A DNA stretch of 64,000 nt from Pseudomonadota bacterium (GCA_018902545.1 JAHIQM010000002.1:124001-188000); one strand, 5' to 3'; positions 35,996 through 45,285 are shown, numbered from the stretch's first letter. Notes: a model not told the origin generated them from the letters alone. A program made the numbers and translations.

Positions 35996-37176
35996 GCCGG
36001 AGTCCCGAACATCCGCTTCATGTTCTCGCAGATCGTTGCCATGCGATGGGCATAGGAGTGCTCTTTCTCGATACGCGCCCTCGCCCGCCTGGCAATTTCC
36101 AGACGCTTGGAGGGATTGGCCAGATAATGGCGTACAAGATCGCCAATCTCTTCCACAGCGTGATAGCAGACAACTTCCCGTCCCATATCAAAAGCGGCGG
36201 GAAGCTGCGCGCGGTAATCCGTCAGCAGAAAACCGCCGCTGGCGGGCACATCGAAGACACGCTGATTGAGGGCGCCTTTCATCTGCATGCTGGTGGTGTT
36301 GAAATTGACTTTGGTCGAGCGGTAGAAATCAGGCAGATCGGAATAATAATGCAACGGACCCGCATGGATCCACGAGGCATCCCCGAGCAGCGGCCGCCAG
36401 TGCTGGTCACCGGCCACCACCGGTTCAAACGGCAGGAGCGCCTGCATGCATTTCAACCTGTGCAGCTGCGTCGCCCGCCAGTACACGAAGCTGTCCAGAG
36501 CGGCTCTTGGCGACGGCTCGCAGCTTTCGCGCAACCTCTTGCCTTCAGGATTATCCCGGCCAACAAATTCGGGCAGATCACGCACATCGCTGGCCGCGAA
36601 TTCTCCTGCCACATCCTCCCAAAACCCGCGCAATTTGTCCGGCTGTGCTGAAAGCGCCCAACATTTTTCCGTCGCGGAGTGCATGGAGTTGCCCACAAAC
36701 GCCGCGTCGCGCAGGGGCAAAGCGTCCGGAACAAAATGGATGCGGCTCAGATCGGCGGCCAGAGGAAGATGAAAGGCCGCACCATACCCCGCATCCGTAA
36801 GGGGCTTTACGGCGTCGGCGTCCCACACGGCGTAGGCGAGGCACGGATTGTCCAGATTGCTGTACTGCGGAAGAAAAAGATCCGGCCGATCCACGAACCA
36901 ACTGAGCAGCGGCAACTCGCGCTGACGGCAGAACTCGCTGACCAGCCCTTCGCGGTCCAGACCAAGGTGGTTCATGGTCAACAGAAAATCGGGCGCAAAA
37001 CGGTTCACCTCGGCGCGCAATTTCTCTTCAAGCTCTGCTGCCGACGAAATCCCGCCCAGGAACAGGTAGGCATGCTCCAGACCCAAGGCCTGACAACCGG
37101 CGATCAATTCCGCCATGAGGTAGTGCTTTGCCGAAATGAGCAGAATTTTTGGATGCTTGCGCGTTGCGTAAGTCAT
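35992..37176 (-). CDS. CgeB-like glycosyltransferase
   Basis: A 394-residue GT-B type protein with the N-terminal pattern PKILLISAKHYLMAELIAG and DFLLTMNHLGLDREG and a C-terminal domain typical of the CgeB/spore-maturation-like glycosyltransferase family: STKVNFNTTSMQMKGALNQR, VFDVPASGGFLLTDYRAQL and ending HSYAHRMATICENMKRMFG. Such enzymes occur in flagellin and surface glycan clusters. It overlaps both neighbours by 4 nt (ATGA-type junctions), so the three genes form one translation-coupled unit. Confidence 0.85.
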   Translation of the reverse strand: MTYATRKHPKILLISAKHYLMAELIAGCQALGLEHAYLFLGGISSAAELEEKLRAEVNRFAPDFLLTMNHLGLDREGLVSEFCRQRELPLLSWFVDRPDLFLPQYSNLDNPCLAYAVWDADAVKPLTDAGYGAAFHLPLAADLSRIHFVPDALPLRDAAFVGNSMHSATEKCWALSAQPDKLRGFWEDVAGEFAASDVRDLPEFVGRDNPEGKRLRESCEPSPRAALDSFVYWRATQLHRLKCMQALLPFEPVVAGDQHWRPLLGDASWIHAGPLHYYSDLPDFYRSTKVNFNTTSMQMKGALNQRVFDVPASGGFLLTDYRAQLPAAFDMGREVVCYHAVEEIGDLVRHYLANPSKRLEIARRARARIEKEHSYAHRMATICENMKRMFGTPA

Positions 37177-38150
37177 CGAACCGTACCGGGCTCCGTCAAG
37201 GCTGCCACGATTTCGCGCCGCTGGTCGTCACTGCCATACGCAGCGACCGTCTGAGCCGTTGCGAGAAGAGTCGAACCCTGAGGCAATGCCCGCGCTGCCC
37301 GCTCAAGCCCAAGCACCGCGCCCAGCGCATCCCCGTCCGCCGACCACCAGCCATTGCCGTCCCAGGACACATCGCGCAATGGATACCCATGCGGCGCATA
37401 TCCATCCGTCTCAATCTGGCGCATGTAATCCCACCCGCCAAAACCGGTGAAGCCCACGCACAGGCAGCCGCTGGCCATGGCTTCAAGGGGCGGGAGCGGG
37501 CAGCCTTCGGGGAAGCCAGTGATCAGAAAAACATGGCAGGACCGCAGCACCTCGGCCACGCCGGGCCGGTCCAGGCCGTGGATGGGCACCCACTGCACAT
37601 GAGCCTTGGGATTGCGTTCCTCGAAGATGCGCCGGATCTGCTCGGCCAGGGCCTTGTTCTTGCGCGGCATGAAGCCGATGCGCAGCGCTCCGCCCGGCTT
37701 GGACGCGGGGGGATGAAAAAGCTCCAGGTCCAGGGCCGGACGGATGACCTGCGGCCTCTTGCCCAGCACCTGCTCCATGTGCCAGACCACGGGATCTGAC
37801 ACGGCCAGGAATTCCACGGGCAGATCCCGCCAATGCACTCCCTGCTCCAGGCCATGAAAAAGATAGGACCAGTTCTGGCAGTAGACGAGGGTGCGGCATC
37901 CGCGTTTAAGTCCCAGCACCAGAGCATTAGGCCACCCCTCGGGGACTATATATGTGTCACCGGCCGCCATGGCCGCCGCGCTGGCCCGCACCCAGGGCAA
38001 CCCCGCGCACTCGGCCCCGCCCGGCGGCTTGTCCCAATACAAAATCCCCCCAAGCCAGCCCAGGTCCTGCAACTGCCGGGCGATCTGCAGTAGGACCATG
38101 CACCCGCCGGACATGGATTTGAGGGGGGGATAGAAAATCCACGTTTTCAT
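37173..38150 (-). CDS. GT4-like glycosyltransferase
   Basis: A 325-residue protein with a GT-B fold pattern: N-terminal FYPPLKSMSGGCMVLLQIAR, YCQNWSYLFHGLEQG, then RIGFMPRKNKALAEQIRRIF and the donor-site part LITGFPEGCPLPPLEAMASG. It opens the minus-strand glycosyltransferase trio. The gap before it (38151-38329) holds the acs terminator and a GC palindrome, so the trio must have its own promoter there, which I could not identify. Confidence 0.85.
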   Translation of the reverse strand: MKTWIFYPPLKSMSGGCMVLLQIARQLQDLGWLGGILYWDKPPGGAECAGLPWVRASAAAMAAGDTYIVPEGWPNALVLGLKRGCRTLVYCQNWSYLFHGLEQGVHWRDLPVEFLAVSDPVVWHMEQVLGKRPQVIRPALDLELFHPPASKPGGALRIGFMPRKNKALAEQIRRIFEERNPKAHVQWVPIHGLDRPGVAEVLRSCHVFLITGFPEGCPLPPLEAMASGCLCVGFTGFGGWDYMRQIETDGYAPHGYPLRDVSWDGNGWWSADGDALGAVLGLERAARALPQGSTLLATAQTVAAYGSDDQRREIVAALTEPGTVR

Positions 38151-38223
38151 GAGCCAAACCCAGATTCAGCCCCTGTCCGGGTCATGCCGCAAAGAAATAA
38201 TGACATCATGCCTGCAGGTCAGC

Positions 38224-38255
38224 AAAAAAAAGGCCACGCAATACGCATGGCCTCA
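38224..38255 (-). terminator. Rho-independent terminator of the acyl-CoA synthetase operon
   Basis: On the minus strand an AGGCCA...TGGCCT stem is directly followed by an eight-base T run (A run 38224-38231 on the plus strand), about 75 bp past the acyl-CoA synthetase stop. Confidence 0.75.
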
Positions 38256-38262
38256 AAATCAA

Positions 38263-38332
38263 TCCCCCCTACCCGGGTCAAGGGGCGCGCCCCTTGCGGG
38301 GCACGGGGCAGCGCCCCGCTCTTCTCCCCCTA
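38263..38332. repeat. GC-palindrome repeat, copy 1, containing the acs stop codon
   Basis: It contains the palindrome AAGGGGCGCGCCCCTT (38280-38295), a second stem GCGGGGC...GCCCCGC (38296-38319) and then CTCTTCTCCCCCTA, whose CTA is the TAG stop of the acyl-CoA synthetase on the minus strand. The same order (CCCCCC-A-C, palindrome, TCTTCTC(TC)CCCCTA) recurs at 46119-46185 on the ftsK stop. Confidence 0.75.
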
Positions 38333-39970
38333 CTTCTCGTCCTTGGCCCGAATCTCAGCGCGTTTGATCTTGCCGCTGATGGTTTTGGGCAGTTCTTTCA
38401 CGTAGTCGATGATGCGCGGGTATTTGTAGGGCGCAGTCACTTTCTTGACGTGGTCCTGCAGTTCTTTGGTCAGTTCCGGCGTGGGCTCAAAGCCTGCGGC
38501 GAGGGTGACGGTGGCTTTGACGGCCTGGCCGCGGTCGGGGTCGGGCACGCCGGTTACGGCGGCTTCGACTACGGCGGGGTGGGTGATGAGTGCGCTTTCG
38601 ACCTCGAAGGGTCCGATGCGGTAGCCGGAGCTTTTGATCAGGTCATCGATGCGTCCCAGGAACCAGAAGTAGCCGTCCTCGTCTATCCAGGCCTTGTCGC
38701 CGGTACGATAGCAGCCGCCCTGCATGACGCTTGCGGTCTTGGCCTCGTCCTGCAGGTAGCAGGAGAAGAGGCCCACGGGCCGATTGGGGTCTATGCCGAT
38801 GCAGATCTCCCCTTCGACGCCGGGGGGGCAGGGCTCGTCGTTTTCGTCCAGCAGGCGGATATCCCATCCCGGACAGGGTTTGCCGATGGAGCCGGCCTTG
38901 GGCTTCATGAACGGGAAGGTGGCGATCTGCAGGGTAGTCTCGGTCTGGCCGTAACCTTCGTAAATGGGCATGCCGAGCTTCTCGACCCAGGCCGTAAACA
39001 CGCTGTCGTTCAGGAGTTCGCCGGCGGTGGTGCAGTGACGCAGGGCGGAGAGGTCGAAGGCGGCAAGGTCTTCGCGGATCAGGAAGCGGTAGATGGTAGG
39101 CGGCGCACAGAAATTGGTGACCTTGTGCTCGGCGATGACCTTTAGGAGCCTCACCGGTTCGAACTTGCCGCGAAAATCCCAGACAAAGACCACGCCCCCG
39201 GCCAGCCACTGCCCGTAGAACTTGCCCCAGGTGGACTTGGCCCAGCCGGTGTCGGCCACGGTCAGGTGCAGGTTTCCGGGCTCGATGTCATGCCAGTAGG
39301 AGCCGGTCATGATGTGCCCGAAGGGATAGTTGAAGTTGTGCAGCACCATCTTGGGGTGCCCGGTGGTGCCGGAGGAGAAGAAGATGGTCGCCGGGTCCTC
39401 GCCGCAGGCCGCGTCGGCCGGGCGGAGATGGAACGGAGAGGCGTCTGCCACGATGCGGGAGAAGCTGTGCCAGTCGCCTTCACCCTGCTCAAGGCCCGCC
39501 AGCACCATGACGCCGAGACTCGGGCAGTCGGGCTTGGCGGCCTCCACTGTGGCGCGCACGGAACTGTCGACGATGGCGCCCTTGATGGAGGCGAAATTGA
39601 CCCGGTAGGTGATGTCCTTGGCCGTCAAGAGCGCAGGCGACGGAACGCCCAGGGCCCCGAGCTTGTGCAGGGCGAGCATGACGGTCCAGAACTCGACGCG
39701 GCGGTGCAGGATGATCATGACCTTGTCGCCGCGCCCGATGCCGAGGCCCTGGAGGGCATTGGCCAGCCGGGCGGACTGCTCGGAAAAATAGCCGAAAGTG
39801 TATTCGCGGCGCGCATCTGCGTCATCGACGTGGACCATGGCCAGACGCTCTGGGTCCTGGGCAGCGGTGGCGTCGACCATGTCGAAGGCGAAATTGTAGC
39901 GTTCCGGAATATTCAGGGAGAATGTAGCCTGGAATTCTTCATAGGACGAAGGACGCAGTTTCGTATGCAT
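38330..39970 (-). CDS. AMP-forming acyl-CoA synthetase
   Basis: A 546-residue ANL-superfamily ligase that activates a carboxylic acid with ATP and CoA. It shows the P-loop-like FFSSGTTGHPKMVLHN, the A5 motif YEGYGQTETTLQ, the hinge region YRTGDKAWIDEDGYFWFLGR and C-terminal catalytic KTISGKIKRAEIR with the acylation-controlled Lys. Overall it resembles the medium-chain acyl-CoA/acetyl-CoA synthetase (ACSM) type; substrate chain length is not certain. It lies 71 bp downstream of an XRE-cupin regulator that probably controls it. The stop codon lies in a GC-palindrome repeat. Confidence 0.9.
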   Translation of the reverse strand: MHTKLRPSSYEEFQATFSLNIPERYNFAFDMVDATAAQDPERLAMVHVDDADARREYTFGYFSEQSARLANALQGLGIGRGDKVMIILHRRVEFWTVMLALHKLGALGVPSPALLTAKDITYRVNFASIKGAIVDSSVRATVEAAKPDCPSLGVMVLAGLEQGEGDWHSFSRIVADASPFHLRPADAACGEDPATIFFSSGTTGHPKMVLHNFNYPFGHIMTGSYWHDIEPGNLHLTVADTGWAKSTWGKFYGQWLAGGVVFVWDFRGKFEPVRLLKVIAEHKVTNFCAPPTIYRFLIREDLAAFDLSALRHCTTAGELLNDSVFTAWVEKLGMPIYEGYGQTETTLQIATFPFMKPKAGSIGKPCPGWDIRLLDENDEPCPPGVEGEICIGIDPNRPVGLFSCYLQDEAKTASVMQGGCYRTGDKAWIDEDGYFWFLGRIDDLIKSSGYRIGPFEVESALITHPAVVEAAVTGVPDPDRGQAVKATVTLAAGFEPTPELTKELQDHVKKVTAPYKYPRIIDYVKELPKTISGKIKRAEIRAKDEK

Positions 39971-40041
39971 GGGTACTCCGATGGTGAGGATGAATTTTCG
40001 GGAATGATGCGCGTTCGGGACCGGACCGGCAGGCCCGGCCC

Positions 40042-40602
40042 CTAGATAATCACATCCAGAAATTCGGCTGGCTGGCCGTCCAGACCACGCAGGGCGTGGG
40101 GAGTACGCGAGGTGAAATACAGGCTGTCGCCAGGTTCCATGACATGGACCGTGGAACCGAGGGTGATTTCGAGCTTGCCGGAGAGGACGTAGATGAATTC
40201 CTGGCCGGGGTGCTCGTTGAAGGTCAGGGCGTGTTTGTCCTTGGCGGGAACGGTGACGACGAAGGGCTCCATCTTGCGGCCGACGAAGCGGTAGGCCAGG
40301 CTCTTGTAGTCATAATCCTTGCGCCGCTCCACGCTCATGCCCTTGCCCTTCTTGACCAGGGAGGCGGTGTGCAGGTGCGCTTCCTTGCCGGACATGAGCA
40401 CGGTCAGGTCGACTTGGAAAACCTGAGCCATGTTGAACAGATAACTGACCGGGATTTCGTGATCGCCGGACTCGTACTTCAGGACATCGCCGGGAGTCAC
40501 GCCCAGCTGCGCGGCCATGTCTTCTGCGCTAATATCCATGGCATCTCGCAGCCCCCGCAAACGGGGCGCAATATCCTTGTAGGCGGGTTGTTGCGCATCC
40601 AT
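40042..40602 (-). CDS. XRE-family regulator with cupin sensor domain
   Basis: A 186-residue transcription factor. Residues about 10-70 are an XRE helix-turn-helix (LRDAMDISAEDMAAQLGVT, then YESGDHEIPVSYLFNMAQ). Residues about 110-185 are a cupin-2 barrel (HPGQEFIYVLSGKLEITLG, MEPGDSLYFTSRTPHAL) that likely binds a small ligand. The start at 40602 has AAGGAG before it; the longer frame to 40671 has none. It directly precedes the acyl-CoA synthetase on the same strand, an arrangement I recall from related bacteria, so it likely senses an acid or acyl-CoA. Confidence 0.9.
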   Translation of the reverse strand: MDAQQPAYKDIAPRLRGLRDAMDISAEDMAAQLGVTPGDVLKYESGDHEIPVSYLFNMAQVFQVDLTVLMSGKEAHLHTASLVKKGKGMSVERRKDYDYKSLAYRFVGRKMEPFVVTVPAKDKHALTFNEHPGQEFIYVLSGKLEITLGSTVHVMEPGDSLYFTSRTPHALRGLDGQPAEFLDVII

Positions 40603-40707
40603 AATCTGCTCCTTGTGCTGAGAATGTATAAAACAGGGGCAGAAATTACGGACTTTGGTTTCAAAAAGCAATGCGCAAGCGATAATCGAGAAAGGATCAG
40701 CCGTCAG

Positions 40708-41016
40708 TTAGACCTCAACAACGGAGTTTTCGCAGTTTCCATACTCACTGTAGCAGTAGTTGTCCGCGCTCCAGTCGTTTTCCCAGCGGTCATCGTCGAG
40801 CAGGTAGCGGAACTGGAAGGTATTCCCGCTCGGCAGATCGATGGTCAGCTTGAAGGAGCCATCTTTAAGTTTCTTCATGGGCAGGGAATGCATGGCCCAA
40901 TCGTTGAATTCTCCCACCAGGAACGCTGTCTGTGCACCGCCCGCGCCGCCAGTCGGCAGGTGAAAGGTGACCTTGCAAATGTTCTTCGACTTCAAATATT
41001 TCTTTTCTATACTCAT
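40708..41016 (-). CDS. Stand-alone CBM48 (glycogen-binding) protein
   Basis: A 102-residue protein that is almost entirely one isoamylase-N/AMPK-beta-type carbohydrate-binding module: [56 protein letters not shown] and [13 protein letters not shown]. No catalytic domain is attached. The start at 41016 is chosen because GGAGGA lies seven bases before it, and its ATG overlaps the glgA stop (ATGA). Coupled to glycogen synthase, it may bring an enzyme to glycogen or sense glycogen stores. Confidence 0.85.
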   Translation of the reverse strand: MSIEKKYLKSKNICKVTFHLPTGGAGGAQTAFLVGEFNDWAMHSLPMKKLKDGSFKLTIDLPSGNTFQFRYLLDDDRWENDWSADNYCYSEYGNCENSVVEV

Positions 41017-42494
41017 ATCTTCCTCCATGTGTCTGACAGATCTCCGTGCAGGGATGTATATACTTCCATATACTTTCGTGCGGAATTTTCCCAGGAAAAC
41101 CGTGTTTCCATAGCGCTGACCTGAATCCGCTTCCAGGCGGCCCTATCCTCCCAGACCTGCACGGCTTTGAGCACCGTGGCCAGGAGCGCCTCGGGGGTAG
41201 GGTCGGCAAAGATGAAACCATTGGCCCCTGACTCGGGATAGGGGGTGATGGTGTCCCGCAGGCCTCCCACCGCCGTGGCTACGGGCGGGGTGCCGTAGCT
41301 TAAGCTGTACATTTGGGTCAGGCCGCAGGGCTCGTAGCGTGAAGGCATGAGAAAAATGTCCGCCCCGGCCTGGATGAGGTGCGACATTTCCTCCGTGTAT
41401 CCGATGATACCGACGACCCGGCCGGGATAATCCTCCATGATGCTCATGAGACGTGCTTCGAACTCGGCCTTTCCCTCGCCCAGGACCACGAGGCCCACAT
41501 TGAGCTTCATGAGCTCTGGGATGATGTCGAGCACGATGTCGATGCCCTTCTGCCCGCGCAGGCGGCCAATGAAACCCAGAAGCGGGCGCTCGACCAGTTC
41601 GGGAGACAGGCCCAGCATGCCCATGAGGTGCTTCTTGCAGTCCTCCTTTCCTTCGGGTTTGTCCGCCGAGTAGGGGGATTCGAGCACCTGGTCGTTCTCC
41701 GGGCTCCAGATGGAGTAGTCGGCGCCGTTCAGGATACCGAGCAGATCGACCTTGCGCCGGGTCAGAATTCCCTCCAGCCCGCACCCGAACTCCGGGGTCA
41801 TGATTTCCGAAGCGTAACTGGGGCTGACCGTGGTGATTTTGTCGGCATAGGCGATCCCGGCCTTGAGCAGGTTGAAGCTGTTGTAGAACTCCACGCCTTC
41901 CATGTTCCAGGCCTCCAGGGGCAGGCCGGACTGCTCGAAGAGGCGATACGAGAAGCGGCCCTGATAGGCCAGGTTGTGGATGGACATGACCGTGCGGATG
42001 CCCGCCCAGAAAGGATCGGTGCGCCGCCAGAAGGCCAGGTAGGCCATGGCCAGGGCCGCATGCCAGTCCTGGGCGTGCACGATGCGCGTCCCCATGTTCA
42101 GATCCCGGATGGCGGCCAGGGCTGCGCGGCAGAAAAAAATGAATCGCTCGCAGTTGTCGAAATAGTCGCCCTTGTGCGTGCAGTAGTATTGACGGCGGTC
42201 GAAATATTCGCCGCGTTCAATGAAATAGACAGGCAGGCCGTGATAGTCGGCCATATAGATGTCGGCGGTAGTGTCGGACCATGGATACCCTACGTGGCAA
42301 TTCTCGTGGACCAGATGCACGGGAAACTGCCCGGTGGACAGACGTCCGTAGAAGGGAGTGATTACGGCGACACGAACGCCCATGCGTGACAGGGTCAGGG
42401 GCAAGATGCCCATGACGTCAGCCAGGCCTCCGGATTTGGAGAAGGGGTAAACTTCCGATGTCAGGAATACTATGTCGTGAGGCGGTGTGATCAT
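41013..42494 (-). CDS. glgA: Glycogen synthase (ADP-glucose, GT5)
   Basis: A 493-residue GT5 enzyme that extends alpha-1,4-glucan from ADP-glucose. It has the N-terminal [10 protein letters not shown] donor-binding motif, [28 protein letters not shown] and the C-terminal [20 protein letters not shown] loop. The length is normal. It overlaps the NUDIX gene before it and the CBM48 gene after it by 4 nt each, so these three are translationally coupled. No branching enzyme or ADP-glucose pyrophosphorylase gene is in the window. Confidence 0.95.
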   Translation of the reverse strand: MITPPHDIVFLTSEVYPFSKSGGLADVMGILPLTLSRMGVRVAVITPFYGRLSTGQFPVHLVHENCHVGYPWSDTTADIYMADYHGLPVYFIERGEYFDRRQYYCTHKGDYFDNCERFIFFCRAALAAIRDLNMGTRIVHAQDWHAALAMAYLAFWRRTDPFWAGIRTVMSIHNLAYQGRFSYRLFEQSGLPLEAWNMEGVEFYNSFNLLKAGIAYADKITTVSPSYASEIMTPEFGCGLEGILTRRKVDLLGILNGADYSIWSPENDQVLESPYSADKPEGKEDCKKHLMGMLGLSPELVERPLLGFIGRLRGQKGIDIVLDIIPELMKLNVGLVVLGEGKAEFEARLMSIMEDYPGRVVGIIGYTEEMSHLIQAGADIFLMPSRYEPCGLTQMYSLSYGTPPVATAVGGLRDTITPYPESGANGFIFADPTPEALLATVLKAVQVWEDRAAWKRIQVSAMETRFSWENSARKYMEVYTSLHGDLSDTWRKI

Positions 42495-42955
42495 GCGCTC
42501 CTGCTCATGGTCTTGGCAAAATCAGCAACGATTTTGCGGTGATCAAAGGCCATGTCGTCCGGCAAAGCGTCGAGGGGGAAAAAGCGGGCGTTTTTCGCGT
42601 CGTCTCCGGCGCAGGGCATGTCATCCCCATCGCATTCCGCCGTGTAGGCCACACTCAGCGTATGAAAGCGGGGATCACGATCCGGATCGGAGTAGACGCC
42701 CAAGAGACCGGTCAACCGCACGGCAAGGCCCGTCTCCTCCTTCGCCTCTCGAACAGCCGCCTGCTCCGCGCTTTCGCCGCAGTCGATGAACCCGCCGGGC
42801 AGCGCCCATCCATGCGGGGGATTGCGCCGCTCGATGAGCAATATCCCCTGCCCCTCACGGTGGAGTACGATATCCACCGTGGGAAACGGATTTCTCTGCG
42901 CCACCGCCGACCCGCACTGCGCGCAAGCGACCGTGAAAGACCGGATTTTGTGCAT
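42491..42955 (-). CDS. NUDIX hydrolase
   Basis: A 154-residue pyrophosphohydrolase with a complete NUDIX box ([20 protein letters not shown], then TGL). The N terminus has a lone CAQCGSAV pair, reminiscent of a zinc-ribbon half. In front of glgA it might hydrolyse ADP-sugars, as some NUDIX enzymes do, but the substrate is inferred. The stop overlaps the glgA start by 4 nt. Confidence 0.9.
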   Translation of the reverse strand: MHKIRSFTVACAQCGSAVAQRNPFPTVDIVLHREGQGILLIERRNPPHGWALPGGFIDCGESAEQAAVREAKEETGLAVRLTGLLGVYSDPDRDPRFHTLSVAYTAECDGDDMPCAGDDAKNARFFPLDALPDDMAFDHRKIVADFAKTMSRSA

Positions 42956-43234
42956 GGCATCCTCGTTTCTTGTTTATGCCGATTCTTTTGATATTTGCCT
43001 AGCACCATTTTTCGGGGACTTGAAGCGGTAACGTCGCGGACGCAGAATCGTCACAATACGCCGCAATAATTCACGAATACTATGTCAGGCGCAAAAACCG
43101 GGCGAAACGGGCAGACAAGGCCCGAGGCGTTTATTCCCTGCTCACGAAAGAGGCGGGAACGACAAAAATAAAGGTGAATGTTCGGCGCGAAACTTGGGGA
43201 TTATGCAGGGCCACGCACTTTTCGGGGCTTAAAC

Positions 43235-43275
43235 AAAATCGGCCCCCGCACCTGACGATGCGGAGGCCGATTTTG
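43235..43275 (-). terminator. Terminator-like hairpin downstream of the tsaC-like gene
   Basis: Arms AAAATCGGCCCCCGCA and TGCGGAGGCCGATTTT (one mismatch) around CCTGACGA, followed on the minus strand by TTTTGTTT. It lies 190 bp past the tsaC-like stop, in the 512-bp gap 42956-43467. The rest of that gap shows no supported gene; a small RNA ending at this hairpin is possible but has no clear promoter. Confidence 0.65.
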
Positions 43276-43467
43276 GCAAAAAGAGGAAGTTGTTCTCTAC
43301 TTAGCAAGCATCGGGCCAAACCGAAAAAAGCTTCGTCTTTAAGATAAATTAATCCCAAATAGATCATATAAAAGACTTATTTTTATACCGCGCATTGCCC
43401 GGTCAGGCTCCAATAATACAAATTTTTAAACCAATGTCTGCTAAGCCCCCGATACATCACGACCCGC

Positions 43468-44097
43468 TCAAAAAATTTTGTACTCAGAAACGACCTCGAA
43501 ACCTGCGGCGGAGATATCCTCGGCTGAGACGGCCCCGACACGCACCATGCGCACGGCATTTCGGGCCACGACCCGCACCATGGTCGAAGGCTGTCCTCCT
43601 GCGGGCCACGGCTGGGCATCGACGACCAGCGCTCCTGACTGACGCACCAGCTCGGGGTCGAGATCACCAGGCACGCAGACTGGCGGTTGGCCGCTGCGGT
43701 TGGCGCTGGAGGACACAAGCGGCGCACCTGCCGCTCGGCACAATTCGGCGGCGATGACGTGCGGGGTCATGCGCACGGCTGAACGGCCATCCAGGTCACG
43801 CGCAAGCGTGCTCACGCGCGGGTCGACATCGACCACGATGGAGAGCGAACCCGGCCAAAATTTCCGGGCGAGTTCCTCTTCCTCGGGCCGCATGCGCAAG
43901 AACCGTTCGCACATCCCCCAATCTGCGACGATGAGCGGCAGTGGTTTGTCTGTGGGCCGCCCCTTGACCGCAAAAATCCTCTCGACGGCTGGATGAATCG
44001 TGGCCAGGCACCCCAGGGCATAGAAGGTCTCCGTGGGATAGATGACCAGCCCTCCGCTGGTGAATTCAAGGATTCCGGCCCGATTCAAATCGTCCAC
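43468..44097 (-). CDS. L-threonylcarbamoyladenylate synthase (Sua5/YrdC/TsaC family)
   Basis: A 209-residue YrdC-fold enzyme that makes threonylcarbamoyl-AMP from Thr, bicarbonate and ATP for t6A modification of ANN-decoding tRNAs. It shows GLVIYPTETFYALGC, the KGRPTDKPLPLIV motif (KRP..KPL type), PGSLSIVVDV and SSANRSGQP. It has only the catalytic domain, without the C-terminal Sua5 domain. It is a monocistronic minus-strand gene with a terminator-like hairpin downstream. Confidence 0.92.
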   Translation of the reverse strand: MDDLNRAGILEFTSGGLVIYPTETFYALGCLATIHPAVERIFAVKGRPTDKPLPLIVADWGMCERFLRMRPEEEELARKFWPGSLSIVVDVDPRVSTLARDLDGRSAVRMTPHVIAAELCRAAGAPLVSSSANRSGQPPVCVPGDLDPELVRQSGALVVDAQPWPAGGQPSTMVRVVARNAVRMVRVGAVSAEDISAAGFEVVSEYKIF

Positions 44098-44243
44098 GGA
44101 TTGCCTCCTCCCTGGCGCATTGACCGGGGTCCGGAGAGGCTGGTACGGTCAAAGCATGCGGTCGTGTGGGGCAGCCCGGCAAACCTTTCCGCCCCTTGCT
44201 TATAAAATCTAAGTATTTTCATATCTTGCAATCAAAGCTCGTC

Positions 44244-44260
44244 TTGGCAGGGACTTTGCT
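44244..44260 (+). promoter_or_regulatory. Sigma-54 (-24/-12) promoter
   Basis: TTGGCAGGGACTTTGCT matches YTGGCACGRNNNTTGCW with one mismatch (G for C at position 7); the GG and GC pairs are correctly spaced. The predicted start is near 44271, leaving a leader of about 19 bases with the AAGGAAGGAG ribosome site of the gene at 44290. Confidence 0.72.
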
Positions 44261-44289
44261 TGATCTGGTAAAAAAGGAAGGAGATGGCC

Positions 44290-44748
44290 ATGAAAATCAC
44301 CTCGGATCAATTGGCTGCCCTGCAGCTCCAACAAAAAAACGCGGCCCGGAACACTCCAGGCGAAGGATTCGCGCAGGCACTGGCCCAGGAGTTGGGCTCG
44401 GAATCCTCTGCCGCGACCCCTGCGGCGACCCCAGCGGCCGGCCCGGTGGTTCGACTTGATCAGGCCTTGCAGGCTGCCATGCTGCAAAAACCAACAGAGC
44501 AGACGGTCATGGACAAGATGAATGCACTGCTTTCCAAGTGGGAAGATTATTCCCAAATCATCGGTTCGGAAAACGGCAACCTGCGCGAAGGCTACAGCCT
44601 GCTCGCAGACATTCGCCAGAACATCCAGGACGTCAAGGGCGACCTAGGCCAATCCCCGGTTCAGGGGCTCGCGGCCATGGTCGAAGAACTGGACATCCTG
44701 ACCACCACGGAAGAGTTCAAGTTCAACCGCGGCGACTATCTGAACTGA
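44290..44748 (+). CDS. Unknown 152-aa protein under a sigma-54-type promoter
   Basis: I do not recognise the family. The N terminus MKITSDQLAALQLQQKNAAR and an Ala/Pro/Thr-rich linker (SSAATPAATPAAGP) precede a helical C-terminal half (MNALLSKWEDYSQIIG, SLLADIRQNIQDVKGDLG). The layout is reminiscent of flagellar or secretion-associated helical proteins, which is only a guess. AAGGAAGGAG sits six bases before ATG 44290 but abuts the alternative ATG 44284, so 44290 is preferred. It is monocistronic, with its own promoter and terminator. Confidence 0.8.
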   Translation: MKITSDQLAALQLQQKNAARNTPGEGFAQALAQELGSESSAATPAATPAAGPVVRLDQALQAAMLQKPTEQTVMDKMNALLSKWEDYSQIIGSENGNLREGYSLLADIRQNIQDVKGDLGQSPVQGLAAMVEELDILTTTEEFKFNRGDYLN

Positions 44749-44782
44749 CGCCCGGTTCCGGTGCCACTTCTCCCGTTTTTTT

Positions 44783-44810
44783 CGGCGCTTCACCTGAAGC
44801 GCCGTTTTTT
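44783..44810 (+). terminator. Rho-independent terminator of the 44290 gene
   Basis: CGGCGCTTCA-CC-TGAAGCGCCG followed by six T, 34 bases after the stop and just before the converging pncC gene ends. Confidence 0.92.
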
Positions 44811-44814
44811 ATGC

Positions 44815-45285
44815 TCAGAGCAGACCCAGAATTGCCTCGCGCACGCTGGCGGCCTTGATCTCCTGCCGCGATCCCGGAAAATGAAATTCACGGCTCCAGA
44901 CCCGCCGATAAATTCGCCAGGCCATCCAGACCAGACCCACTGGCTTTTCAGCAGTTCCTCCGTTTGGCCCGGCAATACCCGAGATGGCAAGACCGACGGG
45001 AACATCCATAAGCTCGCAGACCCCGTTGACCATGCTCTCCACACAAGCCTGGCTGACCGCGCCGTGGCGGATCAAAATTGCTTCCGGCACGCCGAGCAGA
45101 TTCATCTTGACGCGGTTGTCATAGGCCACCACCCCGCCCTCGAACCAGCGCGAACTTCCGGACACGTCGGTGAGGGTGCTGGCCACCAGACCGCCGGTGC
45201 AGGATTCGGCAGAGGCCATGCGCGCTCCTCGAAGAAGCAGGGATTCTCCCAGCCGGGCGACCATGGTTTCCACTTCCAGTTCCAT
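44815..45285 (-). CDS. pncC: Nicotinamide-nucleotide amidase (CinA C-terminal domain protein)
   Basis: A 156-residue PncC/CinA-C protein that deamidates NMN to nicotinate mononucleotide in pyridine-nucleotide salvage. Motifs: ARMASAESCTGGLVASTLTD with the catalytic Ser, GGVVAYDNRVKMNLLGV and LAISGIAGPNGGTAEKPVG. The N-terminal COG1058 domain of full CinA is absent, the usual stand-alone form. The start at 45285 follows GGAGGG; the longer frame upstream is unrelated. It converges with the terminator of the 44290 gene. Confidence 0.92.
   Translation of the reverse strand: MELEVETMVARLGESLLLRGARMASAESCTGGLVASTLTDVSGSSRWFEGGVVAYDNRVKMNLLGVPEAILIRHGAVSQACVESMVNGVCELMDVPVGLAISGIAGPNGGTAEKPVGLVWMAWRIYRRVWSREFHFPGSRQEIKAASVREAILGLL

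Noticed and set aside
43131-43367. A 78-codon minus-strand frame in the gap before the NUDIX gene
   Set aside because: It overlaps the terminator-like hairpin, lacks a ribosome site and resembles no protein.
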